Made by a program: the position numbers and the translations under genes
The notes under the pieces: generated by a model
The model's database searches: none
Told to the model about the DNA's origin: nothing
Seen by the model: only the letters and a program-made list of their open reading frames with translations
Assembly: GCA_003952965.2 (NCBI GenBank)
Contig: CM025852.1
Coordinates: 6,150,263 to 6,214,262 of the forward strand
Source of the DNA: Morella rubra
Lineage: Eukaryota > Streptophyta > Magnoliopsida > Fagales > Myricaceae
Length of the DNA: 64,000 nucleotides
Direction of reading: 5' to 3'
Shown: positions 34,586 to 47,764 of the stretch, one piece after another
Position numbering within the stretch: position 1 is the first letter of the stretch
Layout: every line of letters starts with the position of its first letter

Positions 34586-36991
34586 TCAGCGCTTGATATG
34601 CCTTCTAGCCAAAGCAGGGGCTTTCTTAGGAATGTAGACCTTGTAGCTCACCTAGAAAACAACATTAAAACATCATAAGTCAAATCTCAGCAGTGTAAAT
34701 ATTAAACCATAAACCTTACTCCCTTGGAGGGTCATGCAAAAGCTCTGATGGAGTGTAATGCAGAAAATAAGACAGGTAGCAACATATACCTGCACCATTT
34801 CACCACCTCGCATCACAGTCATTGTCTTCTGCTCAAACTGTGAGCCTTCTGTAATCTCATCTTGGGGTTTACCTGAACGATTCACGGCTAACGAAGAATT
34901 GAGGCAAGAAGAACCCTCAGGAGCACCAGAACTGCATGCATTTTTAATGTCTACGTCAATATTGGTGTTAGTTGGGGTCATAGTTTGAGTTACAACAGCA
35001 GACTTAACTAATGCACTCTCAGTCCCCAACAAATCTGCTTGATGCGATTTGTCTGAAGAGGGTCTTTGCTTCAGACTCTTGTGCGTGTTTAATGAATTAT
35101 GCTGCAATGCTGATGTATTCAACTGTAGTCCATTAGTTACAGAAACAACAGCTGAATTAACCTTTTCATTGGGCTTACCATCAATAGCCACCTGAGCAGG
35201 TGCACAAGCAAACTCCTGCTTGGCAGACCCAGCTTGGTGGCCAGCATCCTTTCCAGAGACATTATTTTCACTATGTTGTAAATAGAATTTAGAATCTCTC
35301 CTTGGTGGCACATTGATCTCTTTAGGCACTTGGGTTACACCCACTGATTTGGCACTGTCCTCCTTTGGGGACTTTGCACCAACAATTTTAACACAATCCT
35401 CCTTGGGTAAGTAAATTTGACCTAATTCAGCTTTGGCAGGGGATGGTTGTTTCACTTCACCCTCACTCTTATCTGTCTTACAAGCAGGAGATTTTGCATT
35501 TGATCGAAGCCCTCCTCGAAACCTTCTCAAATTTTCCAAAGCCCTTCGTCTTAAAATTGACTCCAACTCATCACTGTTTACTCCACTTGATTCCTCGCCG
35601 AATTTTTCTTTTACAGAATCATTTGTCCCAATCCCATAGCAGCTAGGATTACTAGTATTGTATTGGCCCTCAACATCCTCGAAACTTTCTGTAGGTTCAG
35701 TGGTTCTGATATTCGAAACAATTGGTTCTTCTCCTTTCTCATCCTCACCCATTACTTTCTTATCAGATAAACCATTTGAGGGATGATCCAGCTCCCTTTT
35801 ATGTCCTCCCTCATTACTGTCATTGCTTCTGCAAGAAGGGTAGTCATCATTATCATATACAATCTCTTCTTTATGCTCCTCCTTATCTGACACTCTTCCC
35901 TCCTTTTCTATAACCATAATGACTGATCTCAGACGCTTCGAATTGTTCTCATCTGTCTTTTTCTTCTCACACCCATATTCATTACCTTCACTGCTCCGAC
36001 TGCATGAAGAATGACTCATTGACCTATAGCTACTCCTCTTGGTTCCACTTCTAACCTTCTCTAACTTCCCTTTCTGTTTCTCTTTTCCTTTGGACCTGCC
36101 CCTATGACTTCCAAACTCGCTCTCATAACTACTAGTACTTCCAACCTGACATGTGTAGGACACACTACTCATGGAACTCATACTAGCTTCTCTCCTAAGC
36201 TTCTTCTTCTTGTGGGTCTTCCTCACCACCTTGGAACCATCCTTTCTCTTTGACCTGATTCTCTTCCTCATGTGAGGAGACTCCTCGCTACTTTCCCCGC
36301 CGTAAGAGTGCCGTTGAGGTCTCTTCTTACTGCCTTTCACATCTTTCCGAACACGAGAACGAGCCCTTCTATGTCTATGGTCATCCTCAGAACTAGAGCA
36401 TGAAACTGACATGGAACTTCTTGAATCATCATCGCTCAAATAAGAAAGAGATTCATCACGACGGTGTAACTTCTTGGATTTCTTATCTCTCCTTCTACTT
36501 TTACTTATCTTCCTTGTTCGACCCTAAACCAGCCACATACATGTACATGCATATGAGTCGGAATTATGAACACAAAATTGGAGGAGCTCTAAACAGGAAG
36601 AAAAATCAAGCAAAACAGATTTCGTCTTCTTTTTTTTTTTCCCCAATAAACTAGGACCTCCAAAACAAAAGTCCTGAACAAAACTAAGGCCAATGCAAAC
36701 ATTTAGCAAATATTTTAAGTCCTCCAATAAGTATTAATGGGGACTCAGTAAACAAAAAAGCAGAAGCATCAGAATCCCGATTTCTTCTTCTTCTTTTTAC
36801 CATCAATTACTCAGCAACCAAACAAGGGGTTAATCTCTTACCGTTTCACAAGGAAAGGATAACAGAAAACCTAGAGCACGGATGTTACAAACACGCACAG
36901 ATATACGTCTATATGTGAGAGACAGAGTAAAAACCTGAGAGGAATTGTTCTTGGAGCGTTTTTTCTTATTGGAAGAAGAGGATTTCCCCAT
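34586..36991 (-). CDS. Ser/Arg/Lys-rich nuclear protein of unknown function
   Basis: Three minus-strand exons join in phase 0: 36991-36935, 36523-34790 and 34651-34586. They give 618 residues. It starts MGKSSSSNKKKRSKNNSSQ, then a basic stretch (GRTRKISKSRRRDKKSKKLHRRDES) with RS, SR and KKKK runs to about residue 200. An acidic/Ser-rich middle and a Gln/Asn/Ser-rich part follow, ending VSYKVYIPKKAPALARRHIKR. A short helical segment DELESILRRRALENLRRFRGGL lies near the centre. Composition and lysine clusters point to a nuclear protein, perhaps near RNA splicing or chromatin as with other RS-rich proteins, but I recognise no domain and assign no reaction. The short last exon and its basic tail look conserved in kind. 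An alternative reading without the last intron would end differently, at 34673. Confidence 0.82.
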
Positions 36992-38488
36992 ATGGGTAAC
37001 CTGCGACAATCAAAATTGAAAACGAGACAAGAGAAAGGAACAAAAGAAAAATCAAAAGCGTTAGAGCTTCAAAGGGTGAAGCGAATTGCGATTGAAATTA
37101 AGGAGCGAAGAAAATTGAAGGCACTGCCGCTGTGTCTTCTGTCAGACCAAGGCCCTCTTCCTATCTGGTGGTTAATGCTCTTCCACGAACTACCATTGGA
37201 CCCAACCTCTTCTAACCTTTTTTCGCGAAGGAACCGAAAAAGACATATTCTATTTCTTTATTCTCTTTTTAGTTTCTTTAAGTATTTTATGTAATAAAAG
37301 ACTCGTGATTTACCCCCTCGGATCAATCGCTATCGATTGTATTGGGCCGACGGTTCACAGGAATCACTTTTCAATTAGGATAAATCCAAAATTTGATCAA
37401 ATATTTACTCCAAATTTTCTTATACTGTTTTTTTATTTTATTAAATTGTAGAAGCAATTAATCATATAATTACACTACAATTGAACAAGTGTGTTCTTTT
37501 CAAAATAACCAATTAAATTGATAATTTAAGCAAAAAATTTCAAGTTTGAATGACAAGATTCTATACTAGTGCTAACCAAATTAAAAGACTTCCTTATTCA
37601 AGATAAATACTTTTTATTACCTTTTTATTTATTTTTGGATATATTTATTTTCATAAACTATGTGATAAACATGTACAGGTTATCGCTCTAAATTCCACGC
37701 CAAATAACCAATTTATTTTCATTTCTTTATTTCTTTAACCCCACCAAAAAATAGGGTCAAATTTCTCTTTCTATCCCTCGTTGGATGGCACAAAAAAACC
37801 AACTCTAATATCCAATATTTTTTTTATAAACTCCAATAATTTTTTCACTAATCTCAATGGAATTTATACTACCTCAAAAACACGAAACTCTCGATTGTAT
37901 AGCCTCAAACAGAGAACCTTCTTATAGCACCTTACATCTATGCAGACTTCGAGGGTTTAACGCAATGGAGAAGCAGCATCAAAATGCACTAAACATCAAG
38001 TTGAGCAGATAATGTTATTAGTATTAAGTTATATCTAACCCTCCCTCATTCCTCTAAGTTGCAAACAAGTACTCAATTAAGCTATAAACACAGGGACTGA
38101 GATTTAAGCTATACTTAGGACGAATACAAGGAAATAAGAGCTAGCAGTGCTCAGCGAACCTTTTAACAATGTCCTTCTTGTTGACATGTTATACTACTGA
38201 CTTACGCAAGAGACTGATGATGTTTGAAGCATGTAGTTCAGTGGCGTGAGAAATGTTCCCCATATGAAACATCCAGGTCAACAAGATGCCTCGCTTGAGT
38301 GGCAGGCCATGCAACTCAGAGTGCCTTAGCATTCAGTGTAGCACACTATCTGATAACGAATCCGTTCCCCCAAGGATTGCAACGATAACATACTTCTACG
38401 GATTATGAATTACATACAAGAGCAGTATATCTCTTCTTCTCAAGTGTCTAGATGTCCAGTATACTACTTGAAGAAATGAAGTTCGATC
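36992..38488. other. Spacer between the SR-rich gene and the Yippee-like gene
   Basis: Holds the leader and promoter of the SR-rich gene on the minus strand and the 3' flank of the Yippee-like gene. AT-rich, without a clear TATA box or a supportable frame. The frame at 36992-37294 overlaps the leader and has no domain. Confidence 0.5.
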
Positions 38489-41400
38489 CTAAACGTCTTC
38501 AGCATCACTCATGCTAGGGCGGGTATCAATGTAGAATTCTGGAGAAAAGTCAACTTCATCAACGATCCTCCCTCTGGGTATGGAAATGTAGAGGTTTTTA
38601 GCCCAATCGACCTTTAGATCCGGACATGAAGAGCAGTAATGATACATACAATTTTGCCAAAAAATTGATCAAGGGAAAAGGGAAAACGAGGATTATACCT
38701 TTCAAGCACAAACTTCCCTTCTTTATACTTCTGGCTCCTCTCATGTGCATTCTCCTGGATGCCATAAACACATTTCAAAGTTAGCGAAAGTTGGTAACCT
38801 CTGATTCAGGCTGGAAAATTTCATAAATTCTTGTCTATACATGAGGATCACAAAGAGAATGGAGGGCGGGGGGCTGGGGATAGAGAGATAGAGAGATAGA
38901 GATTACATATTTCCAGCCAACAATCTGTCCACAACAGCAACAAAATATATCTGCCACAGTATGCAATCCCGAAAGCATCAGCCTCTCCTCTAATGCTCCA
39001 ACCACGAGATTCACCCTAAACCAATATATCTCAACACAAACAAGTAAACAGAAGTACCAATCTAAGATAGGAACATATGTTCCTCAGAAGAAAGAACAAA
39101 ATGCGGTGAAAGATTGCTTTCATCATACATCAAATACAAAATGGAGACATTATTTTTGTTCAGATAGCGCTCTTCTAAAATAAGAACAAATTATTTCCCT
39201 TGTAGTGAACATTAGTCCACTCACAAGTTCAATGCATGTAAATCATTTTTCCATCAGATAAAATGAGCAGTAATCTTAGTGGAAGTCACTTCCTTCCAAC
39301 AAAGGGTCGACCCTGGTTTCAATCATCACATGTTTTACAGATAGAATCCCTTTTCAACCGGTAACATATGCATAAGGTGGGTCTTGAATATGAATATAAG
39401 ACGGCCAGTATATTAATTATTCCCATCATTCAACTCTATCCCTAAGCTTTTCCCTTTCATGAAGGTTAAAAAATATCCTTCCTATGCGATTCACAAGGAG
39501 AGGTATCATAACATCTATGATTGCACCAACATCATAGAACAGCATTCCAAACTCATTTTTCTTGATCCATTATTTCTAACAAAGGAAGTCTAAAGAAATA
39601 AAACTCGGTAAAGTTAAGAGCCACTAGCCAAGAATATTCAGAGGTTGGCTACGGCAGGCTTCCCCAGAGCATAAGAACATTAATATGGGACTGCTTCCTA
39701 CAAACTAAAAAACAGATTATGGAAATTACTTCTTGAACATTGTGAGTTACATGAGCAGAACATGTTTCTGTTTTTGAAGAGGGTGGATCACCGACAGTGA
39801 CAAACCAGGATTAGACATTAGGGGGGGCAGTTACACAAAAATGATTTTTGGGGAGGCCAAAATGCAAAAAATAAAAATCATAAACAAATTTTTTTTTCAC
39901 TGATTCCCCCCCTAGTTTCGTCCCTGATCACCAATCCCACCCACAGCCTTTAGTAAAAGAAACATCTGTGCTGTTAGTTAGATACTAATTTGCTTTCAAC
40001 GGTTCTCCAGGAAATGATTACCTATCCAAAAAATGAACATTAAAAGTTGATCTTTGAAGTTACTCTTGCTAGGATCTATCATTTACAGGGACTAAAATCT
40101 ATAAAGGAGGAGTAGAATCAATTGGATAAGGACGATCCCCTGAAAATAGATAAATAAAAGAGATGGGAAGAGGAAAAGATGTCAATAATGTATGTGTAAT
40201 CATTAGACTGTGGTAACTACCTGCATAGAACTGCAAAAAGATATCGATTAAATATCTACTTCATGTGTCCACCTCACTTCCACATTTTCGTGAGTAGGGC
40301 CATCCAGGTAATCCAATGAACTATGCTAATGTTTGAAACAATTACTGATACATGGAAGCAATAAGTGGCGCGCACACCACTTTAGAGAAGGGGGGGGGGG
40401 ATACACCCAGAGTCAGGCCCAGGACAGGTTAAAATGTAAGCCAGAACAGTATTGCACCATAGTTTCAACACTCTTTCTAAATATCGTTTGCAGGGTTATT
40501 TTTTAGGTGAACTCAAGGAGAGAACTAAAACCTATGAGCATGACATTTGACCAAATTATTCAGTTCTGCTCAACCATCAAGTAGTCATAAACCTCTTGTG
40601 ATTCCTACATTGGTTGATCACATTTATAACTAACTATATTGGTTTTCTTTTCAACTATCCTTTCTCAAGAGTTTTGCTCCTAATCTCCACAATGAGTGTC
40701 ATAGTAACTTTGCAACCGTATCAGTATGATAACGAAATTAAAAGAAACTAACTGCAATTAAAAAAAATATGCATCAGACAGAATGATATCAAAAACATTC
40801 TGTGTTACTACTCTTTGGGAAATGACGATGTGTGACGGCCAGAATTACACACCACTCTTTTGTGTGGATAGATAATGAATTCATCAATTGAAGGGAAAAA
40901 TAGGAAGCTTAGCAATAAATAATCTGAAATCGCATTTCGGAGATCATTGGCCTTTGAGAGATAAAGGAACTCACACATTATTGAAGAGATATGCTTTTCC
41001 CCGGCGGCAATGAAAAGACTGACAAATCACAAGGGAAAAATGAGATCGAAAAGAGTTTAACATCCTGCAGACTGCAGAGCATTCCAAAGACAAATACTGC
41101 TTGCGTGACTCTGAAACTGAGATGAATCCATTATTTAACAACAGATACGATGACAAAGGATAAAATATGAAACTAAGAAGAATCCATGGTTTACAGACTG
41201 TATGAGGTTTTCCCCTAAACGACTCAATTATTATCAACTGTTCTCAGCAAGTCATACAGGATCATATATATGGATGCAACGCCTGAGCAAGCAAAGTATA
41301 GGAAAAACAACAATCCTTGAGAAAGTAGAAATCAAAACTCACTTTACCACCCTTCCAGAGAAAAGCAAGGGGCAACCCCACTTCCCAAGTTTCTTAAACT

Positions 41401-44400
41401 GCAAGTGAGCCCCATCTTATGAACTATAGATAGGGCTAATAATTCAAAAATAGACCACATTTATTTATGCACTTCATAAATAAAAACAAACATTGTCTAT
41501 GGAATCATGATGCAGCTATATTTGCAGGAAAAAATATGTATACTCCGCTCTGCTATCTGATTCATGTATCTATTAGATTACGTGGCAGCTGATTCTGTTT
41601 ACTCCAACTACTTGCTGTTAGATGACTGTTCGAAGTCAGTATAGTTCGTAAAGTTTATACTGCACTTATTCGTGTATAAATATGACTAAGTGTACACCTA
41701 CTTAATGTTGCTAGGGCTCTTCGGTTTCAAGCTGGACTTCCACTCTCTTTTTGGAGTGATTGTGTCTTTGCTGCTACTTACCTTATCAATAGGATTCCCT
41801 CTCCTTTTTTACACAACAAATCCTCATATGAAATTTTATTTTTTCCAAGCCAAATTACACACATCCACGTGTATTTGGTTCTCTCTGTTATGTTTCAACT
41901 TCTGTCAAGAATAGGCACAAGTTTGACTGTCAGGCAGATCCTTGTATCTTCATAGGCTATCCATATGCTATTAAGGGATATAAGGTTTTCCATTTAGCTA
42001 CTCAAAAGACATCCATTTCTTGCAATGTCACATTTCATGAGCATATCTTCCCTTTCAAGATTTATCCTGCAAATAACATGCACCTTCCTAATCTGCCTCT
42101 TTCAGCTCATGACATTTCTTCTGATAGTTCTATTATTTCAAATAGAACTATTGATTCTGATAGTTATAATAATTCTGCTAGTCCTCTATAATTCTGCATC
42201 TACTGCTCTTCCTTCAGTTCCTGCTCATGTTCCGGATAGTCCTATTACTTCTGTCACTTCCAATATTCTCCACACACCTTCCACTTCATCTCATATTCCA
42301 TCACCCGAGCCTTTACTTTCTGTACCTGATCCACTTCCCTCTACTTCCTTACCTCATTTTCGCCACTCTTCTCGAATACACAAGGCACCAGAATATTTGA
42401 AAGATTATCATTGCCAATTGGTTCATGTTCCTCATGAAAAATCACCTGTCTTCTTGGGTACTGCAGGTTCTCATTCATCCGGTACACCATACCATCTTTC
42501 TTCTTTTCTTAACTATTCTAAGCTTTCTCCTACACATTTGTCTTTTGTACTTGCTGTTAGCTCTCAATCTGAGCCTTCTACTTTTAGAGAGGCTGTTCGT
42601 AGTCCTGAATGGCGTGATGCCATGGCCAAGGAGATTGCTGCCTTAGAGCTCAATCAAACATGGAAAGTTTGTCCTTTACCTCCTGGAAAAGTTCCTATAG
42701 ACTGCAAGTGATGGTATAAACTTAAATTCAATGCTGATGGAACTGTGGAGCATCATAAAGCTAGGCTAGTTGCTAAGGGCTTTACTCAGAAAGAGGGATT
42801 TGACCATTTTGAGACTTTTTCTCCGGTAGCTAAACTTACTACTGTGCGTGTCTTACTTGCTGTGGCAGCTTCCTATGGTTGGCATTTGCATCAACTTGAT
42901 GTGAATAATGTGTTTCTACATGGGGAGTTACATGAGGAAATTTATATGAAGTTACCTCCGGGGTTTCCAAGAAAGGGTAAGTCAAATGTTTGCCGGTTAA
43001 CTAAGTCTTTATATGGATTAAAACAAGCCTCTCGCCAATGGTTTTGCAAATTTTCTAATTTTTTGCTTGCCAATTGGTTCACTCAGTCTAAGCCGACTAC
43101 ACTCTCTTCACCAAGAAATCTGCTTCTTCTTTCTTGGCGTTGTTAGTGTATGTTGATATTATTTTAACTGGTGATAGTCTTCCTTCTATGCTTGCTTTCA
43201 AGACTGTTATTGATCAGCAGTTTCGAATTAAAGACTTGGGACAGCTTCGGTATTTCTTGGGAATAGAAGTTGCTCGAACCAGATCTGGTCTTTCCTTATG
43301 TCAGCGCAAGTTTGCACTTGACATTCTTGCTGATGCTGGTTGTCTCAGTTCCAAGCCTGTTCAAACACCTATTGAACAGAACATTAAGCTTGTAAAGGAT
43401 GATTATTCTCCTTTACTCGACCCTACAGCTTACAGATTAGTGGGCCGATTGCTTTATCTTACCATCACTCGTCCTGATCTTTCATATGCTCTGCAAATTT
43501 TGAGTCAGTTCATGGATTCTCCTCATCAGTCTCATATGGATGCTGCCACTCTTGTTCTTCGGTATCTTAAGGGTACTCCTGGTCAGGGCTTGTTCTTCCC
43601 TTCATCATCTCAGCTGCATCTTAAAGCTTTCACCGACTCGGATTGGGCTGGTTGTTCAGACTCCAGACGATCTATAACCGGCTACTTCATTTTTCTTGGT
43701 GATCCTTTAGTTTCATGGAAATCTAAGAAACAAATTACCATATCTCATTCTTCAGCCGAGGCTGAATACCGAGCTATGGCTACTACAAGTCGTGAGATTA
43801 CGTGGCTTCGCTATTTGCTTGACGATTTAGGAATTTCTCATCCTAAGTCTGCACTGTTATTCTGTGACAATCAAGCAGCCATTCACATAGCTGCCAAGCC
43901 TGTTTTTCACGAGCGCACCAAGCACATTGAGCTCGACTGTCACTTGGTGCGTGAGAAGATTTCTTCTGGGCTGATACGTACTCTGCATGTCAAAACGCAG
44001 CGCCAATTGGCTGACATCTTTACAAAGCCTCTTGGGTCTGTTCAATTTCATTCTTTGTTATCCAAGCTTAACGGTCTAAACATTCACTGTTAAGCTTGAG
44101 GGGGAGCATTAGATTACGTGGCAGCTGATTCTGTTTACTCCAACTACTTGCTGTTAGATGACTGTTCGAAGTCAGTATAGTTTGTTAAGTTTATACCGCG
44201 CTTATTCGTGTATAAATATGACAAGTGTACAGCACAGTCACTCACTTGAATATACAAGAAAATTCTCTCATTCAACTCTCTATTTCTATTTCTCTTCTCT
44301 CTATCACTCTGCCTATACACGAATTTACAGTATCATTCAATCCAAGTCCAACCTAGCCTAGACCTCCATGTTCTGGATACGGTGAAGCGACGAAATGACA

Positions 44401-44698
44401 GACATAAGAGGGCAGGAGCTGCCCCGACACTCGATAGGTTGGCGGTGTGCAACCACCTAATGAACCCTTAACCAGCAGCTAAACTCCCTCAGATTATTCG
44501 CTCGAGAAAGCTCAACAGAGCAACTTAATTCCCAGAAATTAGCACCTAAAAAGACATTCTTTGTTGAAACGGAGGAAATGAAGAGGAAGAGAATAAAAGT
44601 ACCCGAGAGACAAGATCTTCGGCTAGAGCCAAATGGGTCTTGCAGAACTTGCACCTGTACGACCTTCCCTCCAACTCCACCACAAATATCCTGCCCAT
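38489..44698 (-). CDS. Yippee-like zinc-binding protein
   Basis: Five minus-strand exons join in frame: 44698-44603, 41018-40975, 39015-38907, 38754-38699 and 38573-38489. They give 129 residues, the usual size of plant Yippee-like proteins. It starts [19 protein letters not shown] and ends [12 protein letters not shown]. The family zinc signature C-x2-C-x52-C-x2-C is exact (Cys16, Cys19, Cys72, Cys75). [16 protein letters not shown] and [20 protein letters not shown] are hallmark stretches. The Yippee fold resembles the Mis18/cereblon zinc domain; human YPEL5 is a subunit of the CTLH ubiquitin ligase, while plant roles are poorly known. Intron 1 is 3.6 kb because a copia element sits in it (41571-44329), in the opposite orientation. 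All splice sites are intact, so the gene is probably functional. Confidence 0.92.
39795..39926. mobile_element. hAT-type MITE (132 bp)
   Basis: The ends are CAGTGACAAACC on the left and, read inward from the right, CAGGGACGAAAC. The 8-base flanks ATCACCGA (39787-39794) and ATCACCAA (39927-39934) agree at 7 of 8 positions. Short CAG-type inverted ends and an 8-bp target duplication mark hAT elements. G and C runs lie just inside both ends. It is in an intron of the Yippee-like gene and has no coding capacity. Confidence 0.72.
41571..44329 (+). mobile_element. Deleted Ty1/copia retrotransposon in intron 1 of the Yippee-like gene
   Basis: The exact 5-bp duplication GTATC (41566-41570 and 44330-44334) fixes the ends. 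The 3' LTR is 44107-44329, right after the polypurine tract CTTGAGGGGGAG. The 5' LTR keeps only about its first 125 bases (41571-41694) and runs straight into integrase sequence (GCTAGGGCTCTTCGG, 'ARALRFQAG'). Primer site, gag, protease and most of integrase are gone. From 42025 plus-strand frames give the end of integrase, reverse transcriptase ([27 protein letters not shown]) and RNase H ([50 protein letters not shown]). A TGA replaces the codon before WYK at 42709-42711 and a frame break lies near 43137. The shared LTR part differs at about 5 of 123 sites. It cannot move on its own. Confidence 0.92.
44107..44329 (+). repeat. 3' LTR of the copia element
   Basis: 223 bases from CATTAGATTACG to GAATTTACA, followed by the target duplication GTATC. 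The first two bases are CA where copia LTRs normally have TG. A TATA-like TATAAATATGA lies at about 44210-44220. Confidence 0.8.
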
Positions 44699-45956
44699 GT
44701 CTGCCTTCTCGTTATTCTTCTTCTTTCCACTTCCTTTCTACTTGCTACCCACCTCTGCGAATTGCAAAACCAATAACTTTTACACACAGAGAGTGTTTGT
44801 GGATTAAGCTCAAAAGCGTGCAGTGCCACATGCCTTGGCTTGGCCCCAAACAGCTAATGCGGTTTCCTAACGCCAAATGAATAAAAATTGCATGTCTGCC
44901 CCATCAACTCACGTGCCGTCTGTTTTCCCTGTGGAAAAATTGAGCTTATCTTTCTCAGCGTTCCATTGCAAACTCCTACCCACGAATGGATACCGGAATC
45001 GATGGAATTAAAATAGTAAATTTTGGTTTCGTTTCAGTAATTATTGAAATACAATTCTTATGTTTCAGTATTTCATCGTAACAGAATTGGAATATAATCG
45101 GAACCAAAAATTTCCGATTCAACATGTGGACTCTTTTAGACCCCAATAGATCTAAAATGTTTTTTGGATCAAAATATTAGAAGAATTTTCAATTATTCAT
45201 AATAAATCTAAATATTTAAATAAAATCTAAATATTTAAATAAATTTTATATATTTTATTTTATTTTGATTTTTATTATATTTTTATTTTTTTAAAATGGA
45301 ACCATAAATTCTGTTTCTGAAATAGATATATGTCAAAAACGGATTCGAAATTGAAATTGAAAGTGAAACAAAAAATTTAGATTCTTGTCCGAATTTTTGC
45401 CCGCCCTACCTACAAAATTTCTCGCCTTACTAACAAAAATTAAACTCTTAGAAAAATCAGAATGCTTGTTGCTGTAGAGAATAATATTTTTGAGTTAAAA
45501 AAAATAAAGAATCAATTTTTATTCTAATTGTACAATAATTACAATTACTATAACCACGGACGGCACCGATTGGGGCCCGGCCCCCAAGGATCTGAAAATT
45601 AAAAAATATATTTGTTTTTTTTGTGTATTATTTTATTGATGTTTTTTTTTAATCTCATTTTATTGATGTTCGTTCAATAGAAATGTAACTTCTAATTTAG
45701 AAATAATACAATCTTGGTGTTCCCGACAAAATACACCTTCTAGCTTCTGTTTGGATGAAGTGAAAATTTTGAATTTATCACAACACTTCTTTTACAAAAC
45801 AATTATTTACATACTCTCACTTCTTTACAAATCAACACATATTGTACAAACCCTAATAAAATTTAACCTATTCCAATAAAAATATATTTCACAAAAGAAA
45901 AATTGGACATCAAAACTAAGCAGTATTTTGAGATTGGCGTGGTATTATACTTTTTT

Positions 45957-46550
45957 GGCTTTAATTACTCCATTGATCCTTAGGGTATCGCAAAATCCCA
46001 ACTTGGTTCCCATAGTATTTTTTTCTCTTAGATTAGTCTTTAGGGAATTTAACATTTTGTATTTGGTTATTTATATCATCTGAGGATAGTAGCTACATGG
46101 AAAATGTCCTATGTAGATAACGAAGGCCACTTCACTGCTAATATGTATTCACTACGTTTCCCGGCCTCCCAAATGGTGAGGCTGGGGCTCCAATAACATA
46201 TCCTGTAAAGGGAGCTGAAGAGGGAGTTGAGCGAGGGCAAGAGGTCGAGTAAAAGTCAAACCCGAAAGGCCAAAAAAAGCAAGGAAGTGTGCTGGGGATG
46301 AGCCTCAACGAGGTAAGTTGACGTGGAATTAAAAAATTTAGATGGGAGGCGGGACACGTGGCAAATACATATTAACGATGACGTGGCCCTCGTTATCAAC
46401 ATAGGACATTTACGTTCAAATGTTGTCCTCAAATGACATAAAATGACCAAATATGTTAAAATTTTCAAAGACTAATCCAGGATGGAAAAAAAACCCCAGG
46501 ACCAAGTTGATATTTTGCAATACTCTAAGAACCAATGGAGTAATTAAGCT
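45957..46550. mobile_element. Mutator-like element, non-autonomous (594 bp)
   Basis: Long inverted ends, at least 85 bases with about 75-80% agreement, begin GGCTTTAATTACTCCATTG on the left and AGCTTAATTACTCCATTGG read inward from the right. The flanks TACTTTTTT (45948-45956) and TACATTTTT (46551-46559) match at 8 of 9 bases, fitting the 9-bp duplication of Mutator-like elements. The middle is unique and non-coding. Confidence 0.72.
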
Positions 46551-47308
46551 TACATTTTTATTTATACGCCATACTTTTTAATTTAAGTAGCATCAGTGTC
46601 TATTTTTAATTTAAGAAACATGCCACCAGATTTTTCCGGCAGAAGGAGCAATGCAATTTTTAGGCCCACCAATAGTTTTTGGTTTAGTTGGGCCAAGGGA
46701 TTCGAAGCCGAAATGTAGTCCAAGTCCATCTCACAAGGCCCGAAGGAAGTTACTCCTTAGGACCCAAATTATTACATGTCGACATGATATGGGATGCAAC
46801 ATTTCGAAGACGTCGGAGCTGTGGAAGCTTGTTATCGATTCCACATCCTAAACCAGGTTTGAATCGTGCCTTAATTATAATTTACTCTAAATCAGCTTGT
46901 ACTCACCCGATTTGTTTTTGGGGGCAGAACTAATATTTGTAACGATTTATTTTTTATTCTATACATACTTTTATATTTTCTTGTTTATATTGTGAAAAAA
47001 AAAATATAGTGTGGAAATAAATATCTTATACTTATGTCTTCTTGAATGCATAACACAAACTATTTACTAAACTTGATAATGATACATGATTGCTATTGCA
47101 ATTTGAATGAAAATATGAATCCTCAAATGAAGCTGTTTTTTTTTTTTTTTTCCCAATAAAAGAAAAACAGGAAGGAGTTAGAATGAATTCAGGGGAGTGT
47201 GAAAGGAAGATGCATATCTAGATATGAAAAGTGAAAAAACTTTTTATTGTTTTTTAGAATTTTTTTTTTTAAGTAATGATTGACAATTGCGCACTATTGT
47301 GCACGGGA

Positions 47309-47764
47309 GTTAGATTAAGGGTTCGTCGTAAGGTTTTGACCTTTTCTAACAAATCGTTCATTCGATTTTTAAATTGATCATAAATTATTTGAGTTTGTAA
47401 TTTTTATCAAATAAGTCATTTTTGTTAAACTTCTATTTATAATGTTAACAATTCACACGTCAATTTCAATCATAAATTAACATGTACCACTTAAAATTAA
47501 AATCGTATGATTTATAATTTTTTATTTTTAAAATAATTTTAGTTTTTTTTAAAAAAATAGAATAAAATAAAATTTTAATTTTTGGTGACACACGTGAAAT
47601 TTTTTATTGGATGTGTAAATTATTAAGTTTGAAATAAAATTTTAAGAGAAAGAGTTGTTTGAAAAATATTATAAACTCAGTAACTTTATGATGAATTTAA
47701 AAAATGAAAGAGGGATTTATTAAAAAAATCAAAAGTTAAGGATTAAATTATTACTTAACCCTAA
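47309..47764. mobile_element. Degenerate AT-rich foldback element
   Basis: The left part (GATTAAGGGTTCG.. then ATTCGATTTTTAAATTGATCATAAA..) recurs as a diverged reverse complement in the right part (ATTAGGGTTAAG.. then CATTTTTTAAATTCATCATAAA..). About 450 bases in all, probably an old MITE. The ends and target duplication are not clear. Confidence 0.45.
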
